Positions 24,201-34,208 of a DNA stretch of 64,000 bases are shown piece after piece. Location: NCBI RefSeq assembly GCF_052156535.1, contig NZ_JBQKUP010000032.1, positions 248,001-312,000 of the forward strand. The letters are read 5' to 3'. The translations under genes and the position numbers were made by a program. Source of the DNA: Nitrospira_E sp052156535. Lineage in GTDB: Bacteria > Nitrospirota > Nitrospiria > Nitrospirales > UBA8639. Below the pieces are notes generated by a model that saw nothing but the letters and a program-made list of their open reading frames with translations, did not search any database and was not told the DNA's origin. Numbering within the stretch: the first letter of the stretch is position 1; every line of letters starts with the position of its first letter.

Positions 24201-24391
24201 GAGCCTGTCGGACTTCGGAGTCAGCTGCACATGTGCCAATCGGTCCAGAGTTCGTCCTGGATCCCCAGAGTTCGACGGGGTCTAAGTTACGCTCATAAGA
24301 AGACGTTGAACCGGTTTGGTGGAGAGGGAAGCAGGGATAACTTTTATCTCGTCGCGACATTTGTGCGAGCAAGATTAACAGAAAGGATGGC

Positions 24392-25942
24392 CTAGATTTT
24401 TCGCCAATGGTGCCCGCCTGCATGAATCAGTCGATCGGCTTCGACGGGCCCCCAGCTACCGGCGGGATATTCGGGTAACCATTTGGTTTCATATGCACTC
24501 CACCCTTCGAGGATATCCGTGACCCATTTCCACGAAGCCTCAACGGCATCCCGTCTCATGAACAAGGACGTATCCCCCGCCATGACATCCAACAGCAATC
24601 GTTCATAGGCTTCCGGAGAAGGTGCCTTAAAGGCATCACCGTAGTGAAAGTCCATATCAACCGGATGCGTTTGGGCTTTAGTCCCGGGTACTTTAGAAAT
24701 AATGCGAAGGGCCATGCCTTCTTCGGGTTGAATACGAAGCGTGAGCAGATTCGGAGCCTGGGGAATTTGCGGATTGGCATTAAATAAAATCTGGGGAATG
24801 TCCTTGAATTGGACGGCGATTTCGCTGGCGCGCGTCGGCATGGCTTTCCCCGTGCGAATATAGAATGGCACTCCGGCCCAGCGCCAGTTTTCCACGAAAA
24901 CTTTTAAGGCCACATATGTCTCCGTGGTGGAGTCAGGTTGGACTCCTTCCTCTCGTCGATAGCCAGGGACTTCCTGGCCCTTGATGTTGCCATGGGCATA
25001 CTGGGCGCGAACGGTCATCTTTTCGACGTCTTGTCCGCGAATTGGGCGCAGTCCCCGTAACACATCCATTCGAGCATTCCGTACCACATCCGGATCCAGC
25101 GAGTAGGGGGGTTCCATCGCAATCAGGCAGAGCAGTTGCAAAATGTGATTTTGCACCATGTCTCGAAGGGCTCCTGCTGTTTCGTAATAGGTGGCTCGGG
25201 TACCGAGGGTGACGGCTTCGCTGACGGTCAATTGTACGTGGTCGATGTATTTATGATTCCATAGCGGTTCAAAGATGGAGTTGGCAAACCGCATGACCAT
25301 AATATTCTGCACGGTCTCTTTCCCCAGATAATGATCGATGCGATAGATCTGCGATTCATCGAAGACATTCCCAATGGCCGTATTAATCGCTCGAGCAGAA
25401 GACAAATCATGTCCAATCGGTTTTTCCACAATGACCCGGGAGTACGTGTCCGCTTGATCGGGGGCCGCCACTAACCCAGCCTTCTGGAGCCCCTCGCATG
25501 CGGGTGCAAAGGAGGTTGGCGGGATGGCTAAATAAAAAATGCGATTGCCTGGTAGTTTGAATGGGGATTCAATGTCCTTCAACCGGTCACGGATTTGCCC
25601 GTAATAGTCGGAGGCGGATATATCTCCTGCACAATAAAACAATCGACTTTGAAAAGTTTCCCACTTGTCGGGTTCAAGTGCTTGTCGGGAAAATTTTTCA
25701 ATGCCCTCACGGGCTATTCCCCGAAAAACCTCATCCGAAAGAGGTTTCCGGCCTAAGCCCAGTACCGCAAAATTATCCGGTAGCAAGCCGTCCAGGAGGA
25801 GGTTGTAGAGGGCCGGCAGAAGTTTGCGCTGGGTCAGATCGCCCGATCCACCGAAAATAACAATCGTGCACGATTGAGTCGTTACTGTTCGGTTGGTCGT
25901 GACGGGGGCCTCGGTCCCAGGAGAAGGTTCAATCGGTGACAT
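24392..25942 (-). CDS. zwf: Glucose-6-phosphate 1-dehydrogenase
   Basis: First enzyme of the oxidative pentose-phosphate pathway (glucose-6-phosphate to 6-phosphogluconolactone, making NAD(P)H). The 516-residue protein has the cofactor loop GGSGDLTQRKLLPALYNLL, VEKPIGHDLSSA, and the substrate and active-site segment RIDHYLGKETVQNIMVMRF with the catalytic His nearby. GAGGT precedes ATG 25942. It is the last gene of the minus-strand run GH15-gnd-zwf, 21 bases after gnd. The N-terminal 20 residues before the Rossmann loop are variable. Confidence 0.95.
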   Translation of the reverse strand: MSPIEPSPGTEAPVTTNRTVTTQSCTIVIFGGSGDLTQRKLLPALYNLLLDGLLPDNFAVLGLGRKPLSDEVFRGIAREGIEKFSRQALEPDKWETFQSRLFYCAGDISASDYYGQIRDRLKDIESPFKLPGNRIFYLAIPPTSFAPACEGLQKAGLVAAPDQADTYSRVIVEKPIGHDLSSARAINTAIGNVFDESQIYRIDHYLGKETVQNIMVMRFANSIFEPLWNHKYIDHVQLTVSEAVTLGTRATYYETAGALRDMVQNHILQLLCLIAMEPPYSLDPDVVRNARMDVLRGLRPIRGQDVEKMTVRAQYAHGNIKGQEVPGYRREEGVQPDSTTETYVALKVFVENWRWAGVPFYIRTGKAMPTRASEIAVQFKDIPQILFNANPQIPQAPNLLTLRIQPEEGMALRIISKVPGTKAQTHPVDMDFHYGDAFKAPSPEAYERLLLDVMAGDTSLFMRRDAVEASWKWVTDILEGWSAYETKWLPEYPAGSWGPVEADRLIHAGGHHWRKI

Positions 25943-25963
25943 GTCGACCTCGTAAGAATTTGG

Positions 25964-26857
25964 TTATGGTCGGACGCGATGTCCGCCAAAAGCCTTCCGC
26001 AATGCTGCTAACATTTTTTCCGCGAAGGAGGTATCCTGCCGCGAGCGGAATCGGGTGAATAAAGCGGTCGTCAGAGTAGGAACCGGTACGTCCTTTTCAA
26101 TGGCATCCATTATCATCCACCGTCCCTCGCCTGAATCCTGCACATAGCCTTGTAATTGTTCCAGCTTAGGATCCTTTTTGAGCGTTCCGGCCGCTAGTTC
26201 AAGCAGCCAGGACCTGACCACACTGCCATGCATCCAGAGATCGGCGATCGTGGCAAGATTCAAGTTATAGTCACTTTTGGACATCAGTTCGAACCCTTCC
26301 GCGTATCCCTGCATCATACTGTATTCAATGCCATTGTGAACCATCTTCACATAATGTCCAGCGCCATGTCCCCCAACATGGGCCCATCCATTTTCCGGAG
26401 CCAAGGTTGTGAAGATCGGGGCCAATCGCTTGACGGGTTCCTGTTTTCCACCGACCATCAGGCAATAGCCGATTTGCAACCCCCAAATTCCCCCGCTGGT
26501 TCCAGCATCAATATACTGGATGCCACGGGTGTGAAGGTCGGCAGCCCGGCGAACGTCATCATGAAATTTCGTGTTACCTCCATCGATGATGATATCGTTG
26601 GGCTCCAGGATTTTTCCGAGATGTTGTACGGTCTCTTCGGTGGGTTGACCCGAGGGGACCATGACCCAGACGACTCGCGGTTTCGGTAATTTGGTGATCA
26701 GGTCTTCCAAGGATGAAGAGCGATTCGCCCCCTTTGTTTCGGCCTCACTGATCAGGTCGGCCGACCGGTCGTAGGCCACGACCCGATGTCCTCCTTGGCT
26801 CAACCGGGTGACCATGTTCATTCCCATTTTGCCAAGTCCAATGAAACCGATATCCAT
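25964..26857 (-). CDS. gnd: 6-phosphogluconate dehydrogenase, decarboxylating (short, YqeC/GndA type)
   Basis: Oxidative decarboxylation of 6-phosphogluconate to ribulose-5-phosphate. At 297 residues it belongs to the short group, many of which use NAD+. It shows GLGKMGMNMVTRLSQGGHRV, DGGNTKFHDDVRRAADL, the substrate signature DAGTSGGIWGLQIGYCLMVGG and the catalytic Lys/Asn segment HYVKMVHNGIEYSMMQGYAEG. A perfect AGGAGG ribosome site precedes ATG 26857. It lies between the GH15 glucoamylase gene (42 bases upstream) and zwf (21 bases downstream). Confidence 0.94.
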   Translation of the reverse strand: MDIGFIGLGKMGMNMVTRLSQGGHRVVAYDRSADLISEAETKGANRSSSLEDLITKLPKPRVVWVMVPSGQPTEETVQHLGKILEPNDIIIDGGNTKFHDDVRRAADLHTRGIQYIDAGTSGGIWGLQIGYCLMVGGKQEPVKRLAPIFTTLAPENGWAHVGGHGAGHYVKMVHNGIEYSMMQGYAEGFELMSKSDYNLNLATIADLWMHGSVVRSWLLELAAGTLKKDPKLEQLQGYVQDSGEGRWMIMDAIEKDVPVPTLTTALFTRFRSRQDTSFAEKMLAALRKAFGGHRVRP

Positions 26858-26899
26858 ATGCGATCCTCCTGTGATGTCGAGTGGTGGTCTTTTCAGTCG

Positions 26900-28771
26900 T
26901 CATTGATCCTGGCGTGAGGGTGATACTGACGGTCGATTACGCCTCACGACAGTGTGGGCGGCACGTTTCGTATTGAGAGCCAGATCAAGATTGCAGGCCG
27001 CCGTTATGAGACCAAAATGTGTAAAGGCCTGGGGGAAATTTCCCAACTGTTCACCCGAGTGCGAGACTTCCTCGGCATATAAACGAAGATGATTACCATA
27101 ACTTAACATTTTTTCAAAGATCAGTCGTGCTTCCGTCAATCGCCCCGCTTTTGTCAGGGCTTCGACTAACCAAAAGGTGCACATGCTAAAGGTGCCTTCT
27201 TCGCTGTCCAGCCCATCTGATGCGGCCTTCCCGTTTTCATAACGATACACGAGGCTCCCTAACGACAGTTGCTCGAGTGTGCGGTCAATGGTTGAGAGCA
27301 TCCGAGGATCAGTTGGAGACACAAAGAAGACGAGAGGCATAATCAGGTTGGCGGCATCCAACGCTTCACTATCGTAGGATTGAACAAAGGCTCCAATGTC
27401 GGCATTCCAACCCCGTGCCATAATTTCCCGGTAGATCCGGTCGCGTTCCTCCATCCATCGGGCCCGGTTGCCTGGAAAGCCTCGTTTGTCGGCCAGACGA
27501 ATGCCGCGATCTAAGGCCACCCAACACATGACTTTGGAATAGACAAAATGACGGCGTCCTCCTCTGACTTCCCAGATGCCTTCATCCGGCTGCTCCCAAT
27601 TGTCGCAGACAAAATCCAAGAGGCGGCAAAGGTTTACCCAGAGATCATAGGAAATGGACGCACCGTGTTTATTATAGAGATATACCGCGTCCATCAGTGC
27701 GCCGTACATATCCATTTGCAGTTGAGACGCGGCTCCATTGCCGATGCGCACGGGGCGGGAACTGCGGTGGCCATCCAGATGGGGCAATTCTTCTTCGGTC
27801 AGATTACGACGACCGTCGATGCCGTACATCAATTGAATGGATCCGTCCGGATTTAATTCGCAGCAACGGGCATTGAGCCAATCCATGAATCGACTGGCTT
27901 CCACCGTAAATCCCAGGCGTAATAGCCCGTATATAGAAAAGGCTGCATCCCGAATCCAGGTATAACGATAGTCCCAATTTCGGGGACCCCCGATATTTTC
28001 CGGAAGACTGGTTGTGGGAGCCGCCACAATGGCTCCGGTAGGGGCATAGGTCAGCAGTTTGAGGGCTAAGGCGGAACGGTGAACCACTTCCCGCCATCGC
28101 CCATCGTATTGGCATTGCGCCAGCCAGCGCTGCCAGAAGGCGGAGGTATTTCGAAAGGCTTCGTCGCCGGATTCAGGGGTGGATAACAGCTGGTCGCCGT
28201 TTTTGACTTCCAAGTATTCCAAAAAAAACGTCAGGCTTTCGCCCTGATGGAGTGTGAATTCTTGATACGCGGAATTTTCGCGCGTATGAAGGGGAATGGG
28301 ACTGACCAAACCCACGGATTGATCTCCGGATTGAAAGATGATGCCTTTTGGTCTGGTCTTGGTGTCATGAGGATTCCGGCCAAAATTAAATGCGGGCGCG
28401 CATTCAAGTCGAAAGGTGACGGTTCCACGGACCACTGAGAGCATTCGGATTATTTGGTGCCGGCGAGGCCGGTATCCGGCTTCATCCGATTCGATGGGCA
28501 TGAAATCAGTGAGTTCGCCGACGCCATCATGTTGCAGAAACCGGGTCAGCAGAATATTGGTTTCCGGTAGGTACATTTGTCGGGTATTGCCATTTGTGAC
28601 GGGGGCAATCTTGAAATACCCTCCGATTTTATGATCAAGAATGGCTCCAAACAGGCTTGGGGAGTCAAATCGAGGCAGGCAACACCAATCAATCGATCCA
28701 TCGATCCCAACAAGGGCAATGGTGTGGAGATCTCCAATAATGCCGTAATCACCGATGTTTTTATAACTCAT
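26900..28771 (-). CDS. GH15 family glycoside hydrolase (glucoamylase/trehalase-like)
   Basis: An (alpha/alpha)6-barrel hydrolase of family GH15, 623 residues. The N-terminal beta-domain starts YKNIGDYGIIGDLHTIALVG and DWCCLPRFDSPSLFGAILD, and the catalytic region has NWDYRYTWIRDAAFSIYGLL and SEEGTFSMCTFWLVEALTKA with its conserved Glu. Bacterial members release glucose from maltodextrin or glycogen ends, and some split trehalose. No signal peptide is seen, so it acts inside the cell, feeding the gnd and zwf products encoded downstream. First gene of the operon; ATG 28771. Confidence 0.88.
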   Translation of the reverse strand: MSYKNIGDYGIIGDLHTIALVGIDGSIDWCCLPRFDSPSLFGAILDHKIGGYFKIAPVTNGNTRQMYLPETNILLTRFLQHDGVGELTDFMPIESDEAGYRPRRHQIIRMLSVVRGTVTFRLECAPAFNFGRNPHDTKTRPKGIIFQSGDQSVGLVSPIPLHTRENSAYQEFTLHQGESLTFFLEYLEVKNGDQLLSTPESGDEAFRNTSAFWQRWLAQCQYDGRWREVVHRSALALKLLTYAPTGAIVAAPTTSLPENIGGPRNWDYRYTWIRDAAFSIYGLLRLGFTVEASRFMDWLNARCCELNPDGSIQLMYGIDGRRNLTEEELPHLDGHRSSRPVRIGNGAASQLQMDMYGALMDAVYLYNKHGASISYDLWVNLCRLLDFVCDNWEQPDEGIWEVRGGRRHFVYSKVMCWVALDRGIRLADKRGFPGNRARWMEERDRIYREIMARGWNADIGAFVQSYDSEALDAANLIMPLVFFVSPTDPRMLSTIDRTLEQLSLGSLVYRYENGKAASDGLDSEEGTFSMCTFWLVEALTKAGRLTEARLIFEKMLSYGNHLRLYAEEVSHSGEQLGNFPQAFTHFGLITAACNLDLALNTKRAAHTVVRRNRPSVSPSRQDQ

Positions 28772-29028
28772 GTTTGGTTCTCATTAGTTGAAAATAACTA
28801 AATCAAGAAATACAAAGGCCAATATACCCAAAAATTAAAGCAATAAACACTATATATAGCGATAAATTTATCGATAAGGCTCAATATTTTGATTTTGATA
28901 GAACGGATCCCCAATATGATCGTTCATCAGCAGCGCAACAACAGGAAATTGAATCCTGTGATAAAAATGTGAAGGGACGTCATTACTTCGGCGCGTAAAA
29001 GACATGAAAATTCAGGAATTAACTATTC

Positions 29029-29226
29029 CTACACGCGGATATCAATGAGGCGTGTTGAGGGATCTTTGCGGGGTGGTGGGTCTTCCGAGTGTTGCTCAAT
29101 ATCCTTGTGTTGTTTTTTTCTGTTGCGGCTGTAAAAACTTCCTTTCTGGCCCACATCTCCATCCTGGACCGAAGAGGTAGATTGAGGGGAGTAGAGAGTT
29201 GGCTGGGGGGGATTGGTGATTTCCAT
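29029..29226 (-). CDS. Small hydrophilic hypothetical protein
   Basis: A 65-residue, highly charged and probably unstructured protein (QKGSFYSRNRKKQHKDIEQH in the centre, DPSTRLIDIRV at the end). I recognise no family. An AAAGGTG ribosome site at good spacing before ATG 29226 is the main reason to accept it; a longer in-frame start at 29300 is less likely. The 257 bases between it and the GH15 gene hold nothing I recognise. Confidence 0.42.
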   Translation of the reverse strand: MEITNPPQPTLYSPQSTSSVQDGDVGQKGSFYSRNRKKQHKDIEQHSEDPPPRKDPSTRLIDIRV

Positions 29227-29566
29227 AGAGCACCTTTACATTGTGGGTGATTATGGTGATATATGAGGATTTTCCCTCTCTTAATACTACTTATCGTCAA
29301 AATGCTCTCAATCTTAAATGGAGGTATAGGTTGAAAGATGTCGCCTTCACAGTTTCCATCGTCCTCGGAGAAACATTGCCTTTTTGTGTTGAATCGGCTT
29401 CGACCCGTAAGCGGGAAGGCAGGTCGTCATTTGGTGATGTGCGGGTTTTTCTTCCGTTCCGCGCAGCTAAGCCATTGTAACCGAGGCAGGGAATTACAGT
29501 TGTCAAAATGAGTGTCCTATTTCCTCTTGATGACAAGAAGTTGGTATGCCCGTATAATCGAAAGCA
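29227..29566. other. Intergenic, no gene recognised
   Basis: About 340 bases between divergent genes. The open frames on both strands look like chance frames. The promoters of the small minus-strand gene and of amgK should lie here. Confidence 0.4.
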
Positions 29567-30676
29567 ATGACGCCTCAAACTTCCCTGTCTTTGACGGGCC
29601 TCGATCTTTCGGGTGTGTCCTCTACTCTCCGTAAACATCTTCCGTTCACTGCCGAACTAGAGCAATGCGTGCCGTTAGCGGGGGATGCTTCGAATCGTCG
29701 TTATTACCGTTTGCACCTGTCCATGGCTCCCGTTTCCTCTGTGGTTCTGATGAGGTTGGCCGATCCGGAAGGGTTTAAAGCTTCTGAGGAGGCCATAAGT
29801 GGAGCAGGGGGGGACGTCACTGAATTGCCGTTCACGAATATTCTGAAACATCTGCAGAAGAATGGCGTTCAGGTTCCCGTGTTATATTTTTACGATGAAT
29901 CCTGCGGCTTGCTCTACCTCGAAGATTTTGGAGACGTGACGCTGGCCCAAGCATGGCAGGAATCTACCCCGGCTATCGGGGAGGATCTATACTGTAAGGC
30001 TGTTGATCAGCTCGTTCAGCTTCATCTCCAGGCCTCACATCCTTCCAGTGTCCCCTGTGTGGCGTTGACACGGTCTTTTGATGTTCCCCTGTATCTCTGG
30101 GAGTTTGAGCATTTCCTAGAATATGGCATTGTGGTGAGAGCGCGCCCCATGTCTGTGGACGACCAAGTGCTGATTCGAGAGGAATTTCAGAAGATAGCCG
30201 AATGGTTAGCTTCGCAACCGCAGGTGTTTACCCATCGTGATTATCATTCCCGTAACTTGATGGTGGATGGGGAACGGCTGGGAGTCATTGATTTTCAAGA
30301 TGCCTTGATGGGCCCTGTGACCTATGATTTGGCCTCCCTGCTGAGGGATTCCTACATCGCTCTCGATGAAGGGGTCATCGATCGTCTTATTGCTCGTTAC
30401 GTAGAAGCCATGCGCCAGAATCTCTCATTTTCGCAACAATCGGCTATGCTCTTACATGATCCTGAAGCGTTTCGTCGGCTATTTGACTTCACGAGTATTC
30501 AGCGAAATCTGAAGGCTGCCGGTCGGTTTGTGTATATTGATCGAGTAAAAGGTAATTCAAGTTTTTTGGCTTCGATTCCCCAGACATTAAAGAATGTTCG
30601 TGCCAATTTGGAAAAATATCCTCAACTCCATCGACTGCTCACCCATCTGTCCCCGTATATCCCTGAATGGCGTTAG
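29567..30676 (+). CDS. amgK: N-acetylmuramate/N-acetylglucosamine 1-kinase (AmgK-like aminoglycoside phosphotransferase fold)
   Basis: Cytosolic sugar kinase with the APH fold that phosphorylates recycled MurNAc (and GlcNAc) at the anomeric position. It has the start PLAGDASNRRYYRLHL, the catalytic loop VFTHRDYHSRNLMVDG, the metal motif LGVIDFQDALMGPVTYDLAS and the late SIQRNLKAAGRFVYIDRVKG typical of AmgK. The 369-residue length fits. The MurU-like uridylyltransferase follows after 10 bases, as in Pseudomonas and Caulobacter, making the substrate assignment firm. The pair bypasses the fosfomycin-sensitive MurA step by making UDP-MurNAc. Confidence 0.9.
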   Translation: MTPQTSLSLTGLDLSGVSSTLRKHLPFTAELEQCVPLAGDASNRRYYRLHLSMAPVSSVVLMRLADPEGFKASEEAISGAGGDVTELPFTNILKHLQKNGVQVPVLYFYDESCGLLYLEDFGDVTLAQAWQESTPAIGEDLYCKAVDQLVQLHLQASHPSSVPCVALTRSFDVPLYLWEFEHFLEYGIVVRARPMSVDDQVLIREEFQKIAEWLASQPQVFTHRDYHSRNLMVDGERLGVIDFQDALMGPVTYDLASLLRDSYIALDEGVIDRLIARYVEAMRQNLSFSQQSAMLLHDPEAFRRLFDFTSIQRNLKAAGRFVYIDRVKGNSSFLASIPQTLKNVRANLEKYPQLHRLLTHLSPYIPEWR

Positions 30677-30686
30677 CTTCTTGCAT

Positions 30687-31421
30687 ATGAAGGCCATGAT
30701 TTTGGCCGCGGGTCTGGGCACTCGCCTTCGTCCGTTGACCAACACGATTCCCAAACCGTTATTGCCGGTTGCGGGGACGCCGCTCATTATTTGGAATTTG
30801 TTGTGGTTGCGAACATATGGAATACGTGACGTCATCATCAATCTGCATTATTTAGGAAATATGATCGAAGAAGCGATCGGGGACGGATCCCGTTGGGATA
30901 TGCAGGTGAGGTATTCCCATGAATCAACTCTGTTAGGAACGGGTGGAGGATTAAAAGCGGCTGAGTGGTTTTTTGAGGAACACCCGTTTTTGGTTATTAA
31001 TGGGGATACGTTGATCGAGTTGGATGTGAAGACATTGGTAACGTTTCATCGGACTCATGGTGGTGTGGCCACGTTAGTGCTTCGCGACGATCCGCAAGCA
31101 GCCCAATGGGGAGCCGTAGATTCGGACGCACAAAATCGTATTTTCAGAATAAATGGTCGGGGAATGAGTCAAGCTGAATTGCCTAACGCCCTGGTTCAAC
31201 GGATGTTTGCAGGAGTTCATATTCTCCATCCTTCTATCCTCCACGATGCCCCTGTGGATAGACCGTTTTCCATCATCGACTCCTATACGAAAGAGCTTGC
31301 GCGGGGTTCAAAAATATTTGGATTTCTTCATACCGCCTATTGGTCCGATGTTGGAACGGTGGCACGGTATACTCAGGCGCAAGCTGATGCCGAGGCCGGA
31401 GTGATTTTCCCTAAGACCTAA
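30687..31421 (+). CDS. murU: N-acetylmuramate alpha-1-phosphate uridylyltransferase
   Basis: Nucleotidyltransferase making UDP-MurNAc from MurNAc-1-phosphate. It carries MKAMILAAGLGTRLRPLTNT and IPKPLLPVAGTPL at the start, INLHYLGNMIEEAIGDG, ESTLLGTGGGLKAA, the metal Asp in FLVINGDTLIELD and YWSDVGTVARYTQAQADAE at the end. All are as in MurU, with the expected size (244 residues). ATG 30687 begins at the fold; the frame is open further upstream inside amgK. It is co-transcribed with amgK. Confidence 0.91.
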   Translation: MKAMILAAGLGTRLRPLTNTIPKPLLPVAGTPLIIWNLLWLRTYGIRDVIINLHYLGNMIEEAIGDGSRWDMQVRYSHESTLLGTGGGLKAAEWFFEEHPFLVINGDTLIELDVKTLVTFHRTHGGVATLVLRDDPQAAQWGAVDSDAQNRIFRINGRGMSQAELPNALVQRMFAGVHILHPSILHDAPVDRPFSIIDSYTKELARGSKIFGFLHTAYWSDVGTVARYTQAQADAEAGVIFPKT

Positions 31422-31637
31422 GAAGGGTCGCCTGTTAGACTGCGCAACATTTCCCTCCATGGATTGAGTTGTCTGGCTGGTGCTCTGAATGCGTTGGTGA
31501 GGAATTGGCGCCAATAATCGCCCTGCTTTTGAAGGGTTGACGTCCAGAAAACCTTGCCAAAAGATATCGATATCGGGTTTATTATCTAAATACTCTCTGT
31601 GGTTTTTCCTATTCCTTGTGCCAGGGTGAAGGTAATT

Positions 31638-33584
31638 GTGGCCACTTTTGAACGACTCCATCACTTACTCGAACAGTCCTTGAGAGATTTTCAGGCTGAA
31701 TCGAGTGATCTTTCCGATACGCAAGAGCAGGAACTCACCCAGGCACTTCACCGATTGAGGGGCCGACTCACCCAAATTCTTTCGACAAATTCCGACCCAC
31801 CTCCTATTGCCAATTTCCTTCCGGTTCGCGATCAGACGGTTTCGCTGACGGCTCCAATTTCTCTTCCAGAATCATCTCAGATTCATTTCGTGACTTCGTG
31901 TGATGGTGTGATCCTCATGGCCAATGAAGTGGGGAGTCATATCCTGGGGATGGACCTGGCTGAAATTGGGCAAGTGTCCATTGCCGATTATGTTGCTCAT
32001 GAGGAATGGATGATTCTTCGAACCCATCTTTGTGCGGTTGATGCTCCTCCGAAGATCCTGAATAGAGTGCTGACATTTCTCCCAACAGGGAGACCATCGC
32101 AAAAAATCCTATGTGTGGTAGTGCCCATGTTAGATCAGTCGCAGAAGGTAGTTGCGTGGCATTGGGGATTGACTCCTGAGGCGGAATGCTCTTCCGTTCA
32201 GCCTTTTATCCAATTGGTGCAGAGTCTCGAATCCCAACTATTTTCCGGTCAGAGTGTGGATGTGTGTCTGGCGCAGATTTGTGCTGGCCTTGTGCGTGTG
32301 TTTGGTTTTGCCTTTGTGTGGCTGACCACTATGGGAAAGGGAGGTATGCCCCAGTTACGCGCACATGCGATGACTGGGGAGTTGGATTGGGAAGCGCAAG
32401 GCGCTCTGTGGTGGAGCCAGGTTTCGCAGCAAGGTGAGTTAATTCAGGCCTGCGAGGGTTCTGAAATATCACTGCTTTCTCCCTGTTGTCCGTCCACACG
32501 CTCCATGGCCTGGTTTCCGCCCGGTTTCCGGTGTCATCAAACCTGGGGTGTTCCTTTGGCTTTGGATGAGGATTGTTTCGGTTTGCTGGTGGTGTGTTCT
32601 GAAGGTCCACAGCCGGTTGATCCGACGGTGCTTGGATGGTTGCAAGTATTAGGTTGTGAGATCGAACGGTTAATGGCACGTGGAAGACAGCTGGATCTTT
32701 GGCGATTGCAAAGTGTGGCTATGGGCTCCGTCTTTGATCCCGTCTGTGTGACAGACGCGCAAGGTCGCTTGGAATGGGTGAATGATGCCTATACGGCCTT
32801 GCGTGGTTCCTCGATTCAATCGTTGTTGGGTTCTCCATTGAATTCGTTCCCTCATGAGGAACTCCGAGACAGAATGTCCCTGTCAGATCCATCTGCCCAA
32901 GAGTTCAGTTGCCTGAAGACCGAGGTGATGCAAACGGGAAGCAATGGCCAATCTCTGGTTTTCGAGCAGGTGGTTACTCCTTTGCTCAATGTGCAGGGGG
33001 ACCCGATGCATTTTGTCGTGATCTTGCATGATGTGACCGCTCGAAAGACACAAGAACTCCTGATGAAGCATCATGCCTATTACGATCCCTTAACCGATCT
33101 CCCCAATCGAATTATGTTTAAAGACCGCCTGGAACAGTCGTTGGCGCAAGCCAGGCGAAATGGGACCTTACTGGCATTATTCTTTTTGGATCTCGATAAT
33201 TTTAAAACTATAAATGATTATCATGGACATCAAACCGGAGACCGTGTATTGCGTATCGTGGCGGAGCGGTTGGCAACTTGTGTGCGATCAACCGATACCG
33301 TCGCGCGTTTGTGCGGGGATGAATTTACCGTAATTCTTCAAGGGCTTGAACATATTCAGGATATTCGTCAGGTGGCCCTGAAAATTTTAGAATGTCTTAT
33401 TCCGCCCATTCGATTGGGAAAAGAAAAAATCCCTATACAGATTAGTATTGGGATTTCCGTCTATCCCAAGGATTCCACGGATCCCCATCGGTTGGTGGAA
33501 ATTGCCGATCAGGCGATGTATCGGGCTAAAGAACGTGGCGGACAGTGCTGGTATTTTGCCACCCCTGAATGGAATGATGAATAA
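31638..33584 (+). CDS. Diguanylate cyclase with PAS, GAF-like and PAS sensor domains
   Basis: About 648 residues, soluble. After an N-terminal helical part come a PAS-like region (about 90-190), a GAF-like region (about 200-350), a second PAS (about 360-470, ending VILHDVTARKTQ) and a GGDEF domain (about 480-645: YDPLTDLPNRIMFKDRLEQS, LDNFKTINDYHGHQTGD, then ARLCGDEFTVIL). The signature is CGDEF rather than GGDEF, a tolerated variant. The inhibitory RxxD site (RSTD) lies five residues before it, so it is probably active and product-inhibited. GTG 31638 has an AAGG site; ATG 31599 and GTG 31626 are alternatives. It makes c-di-GMP, for which a riboswitch lies 8 kb downstream. Confidence 0.88.
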   Translation: MATFERLHHLLEQSLRDFQAESSDLSDTQEQELTQALHRLRGRLTQILSTNSDPPPIANFLPVRDQTVSLTAPISLPESSQIHFVTSCDGVILMANEVGSHILGMDLAEIGQVSIADYVAHEEWMILRTHLCAVDAPPKILNRVLTFLPTGRPSQKILCVVVPMLDQSQKVVAWHWGLTPEAECSSVQPFIQLVQSLESQLFSGQSVDVCLAQICAGLVRVFGFAFVWLTTMGKGGMPQLRAHAMTGELDWEAQGALWWSQVSQQGELIQACEGSEISLLSPCCPSTRSMAWFPPGFRCHQTWGVPLALDEDCFGLLVVCSEGPQPVDPTVLGWLQVLGCEIERLMARGRQLDLWRLQSVAMGSVFDPVCVTDAQGRLEWVNDAYTALRGSSIQSLLGSPLNSFPHEELRDRMSLSDPSAQEFSCLKTEVMQTGSNGQSLVFEQVVTPLLNVQGDPMHFVVILHDVTARKTQELLMKHHAYYDPLTDLPNRIMFKDRLEQSLAQARRNGTLLALFFLDLDNFKTINDYHGHQTGDRVLRIVAERLATCVRSTDTVARLCGDEFTVILQGLEHIQDIRQVALKILECLIPPIRLGKEKIPIQISIGISVYPKDSTDPHRLVEIADQAMYRAKERGGQCWYFATPEWNDE

Positions 33585-34208
33585 GCGTTGTTATGCTGTT
33601 TCACTTCTCCTGTATTCGTCCAAAAAGCTAAAATCCAGCGATATTCTAGAAAGTATTTTTCTTGTATCTCATAAGGTCGTTCCCCCAAAAATGGATCTCG
33701 TTCATCCCTGTTTCAATGCGATAGTGCCTGTCACATCTCCTTCAAAAAAGATTTGATCCTACGTATGTTCCCCACCCCTCCAGGCACCTCTCATCGCTAG
33801 ATGCCCCTCAAAAGCGTTGAGGAAATGCCACGATTGTTGAGTAAATGCTGCTTCAATTCTGCACCACCTCTCCTAGGTGTATTGGTTTTTTTTAATCCTC
33901 ATTTGACACTCCCCTGAGTCCTGTGCCGCATTGTGAGGAGGAATTTAGAAATGGTTCTTAGCCGGATCATGCCCCGAAATCTCTAACTCTGCAGTAGATC
34001 TATGAAATTTGAGGTAATGGGTGTGGCCACTTTTCTTCGGGCAGTTCGGAAATGTTGAGTTTTCCGTCACCGTGACTTCCGACGAGGAGTTCTTCTTGTA
34101 TTTGGGATGTTCCCTGGCCTTGTTTTTGCAATTTTTATTGTTGTGGACGATCTTTAAGAGGTATTTCATGGTTTGTTCGGAGTAGCTGTTGAACAAGGAG
34201 TTCGTAAT
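33585..34208. other. Intergenic, no gene recognised
   Basis: About 620 bases after the cyclase gene. Base composition is AT-rich in its second half. Several short frames occur on both strands, but none has a ribosome site and plausible protein character. It should contain the promoter of pal. Confidence 0.4.

Noticed and set aside
24201..24391. Possible third copy of the dispersed repeat between tal-pgi and zwf (AGGAGCCTGTCGGACTTCGG)
   Set aside because: It shares only a short GGAGCCT-type string with the repeat tail and has no matching palindrome.
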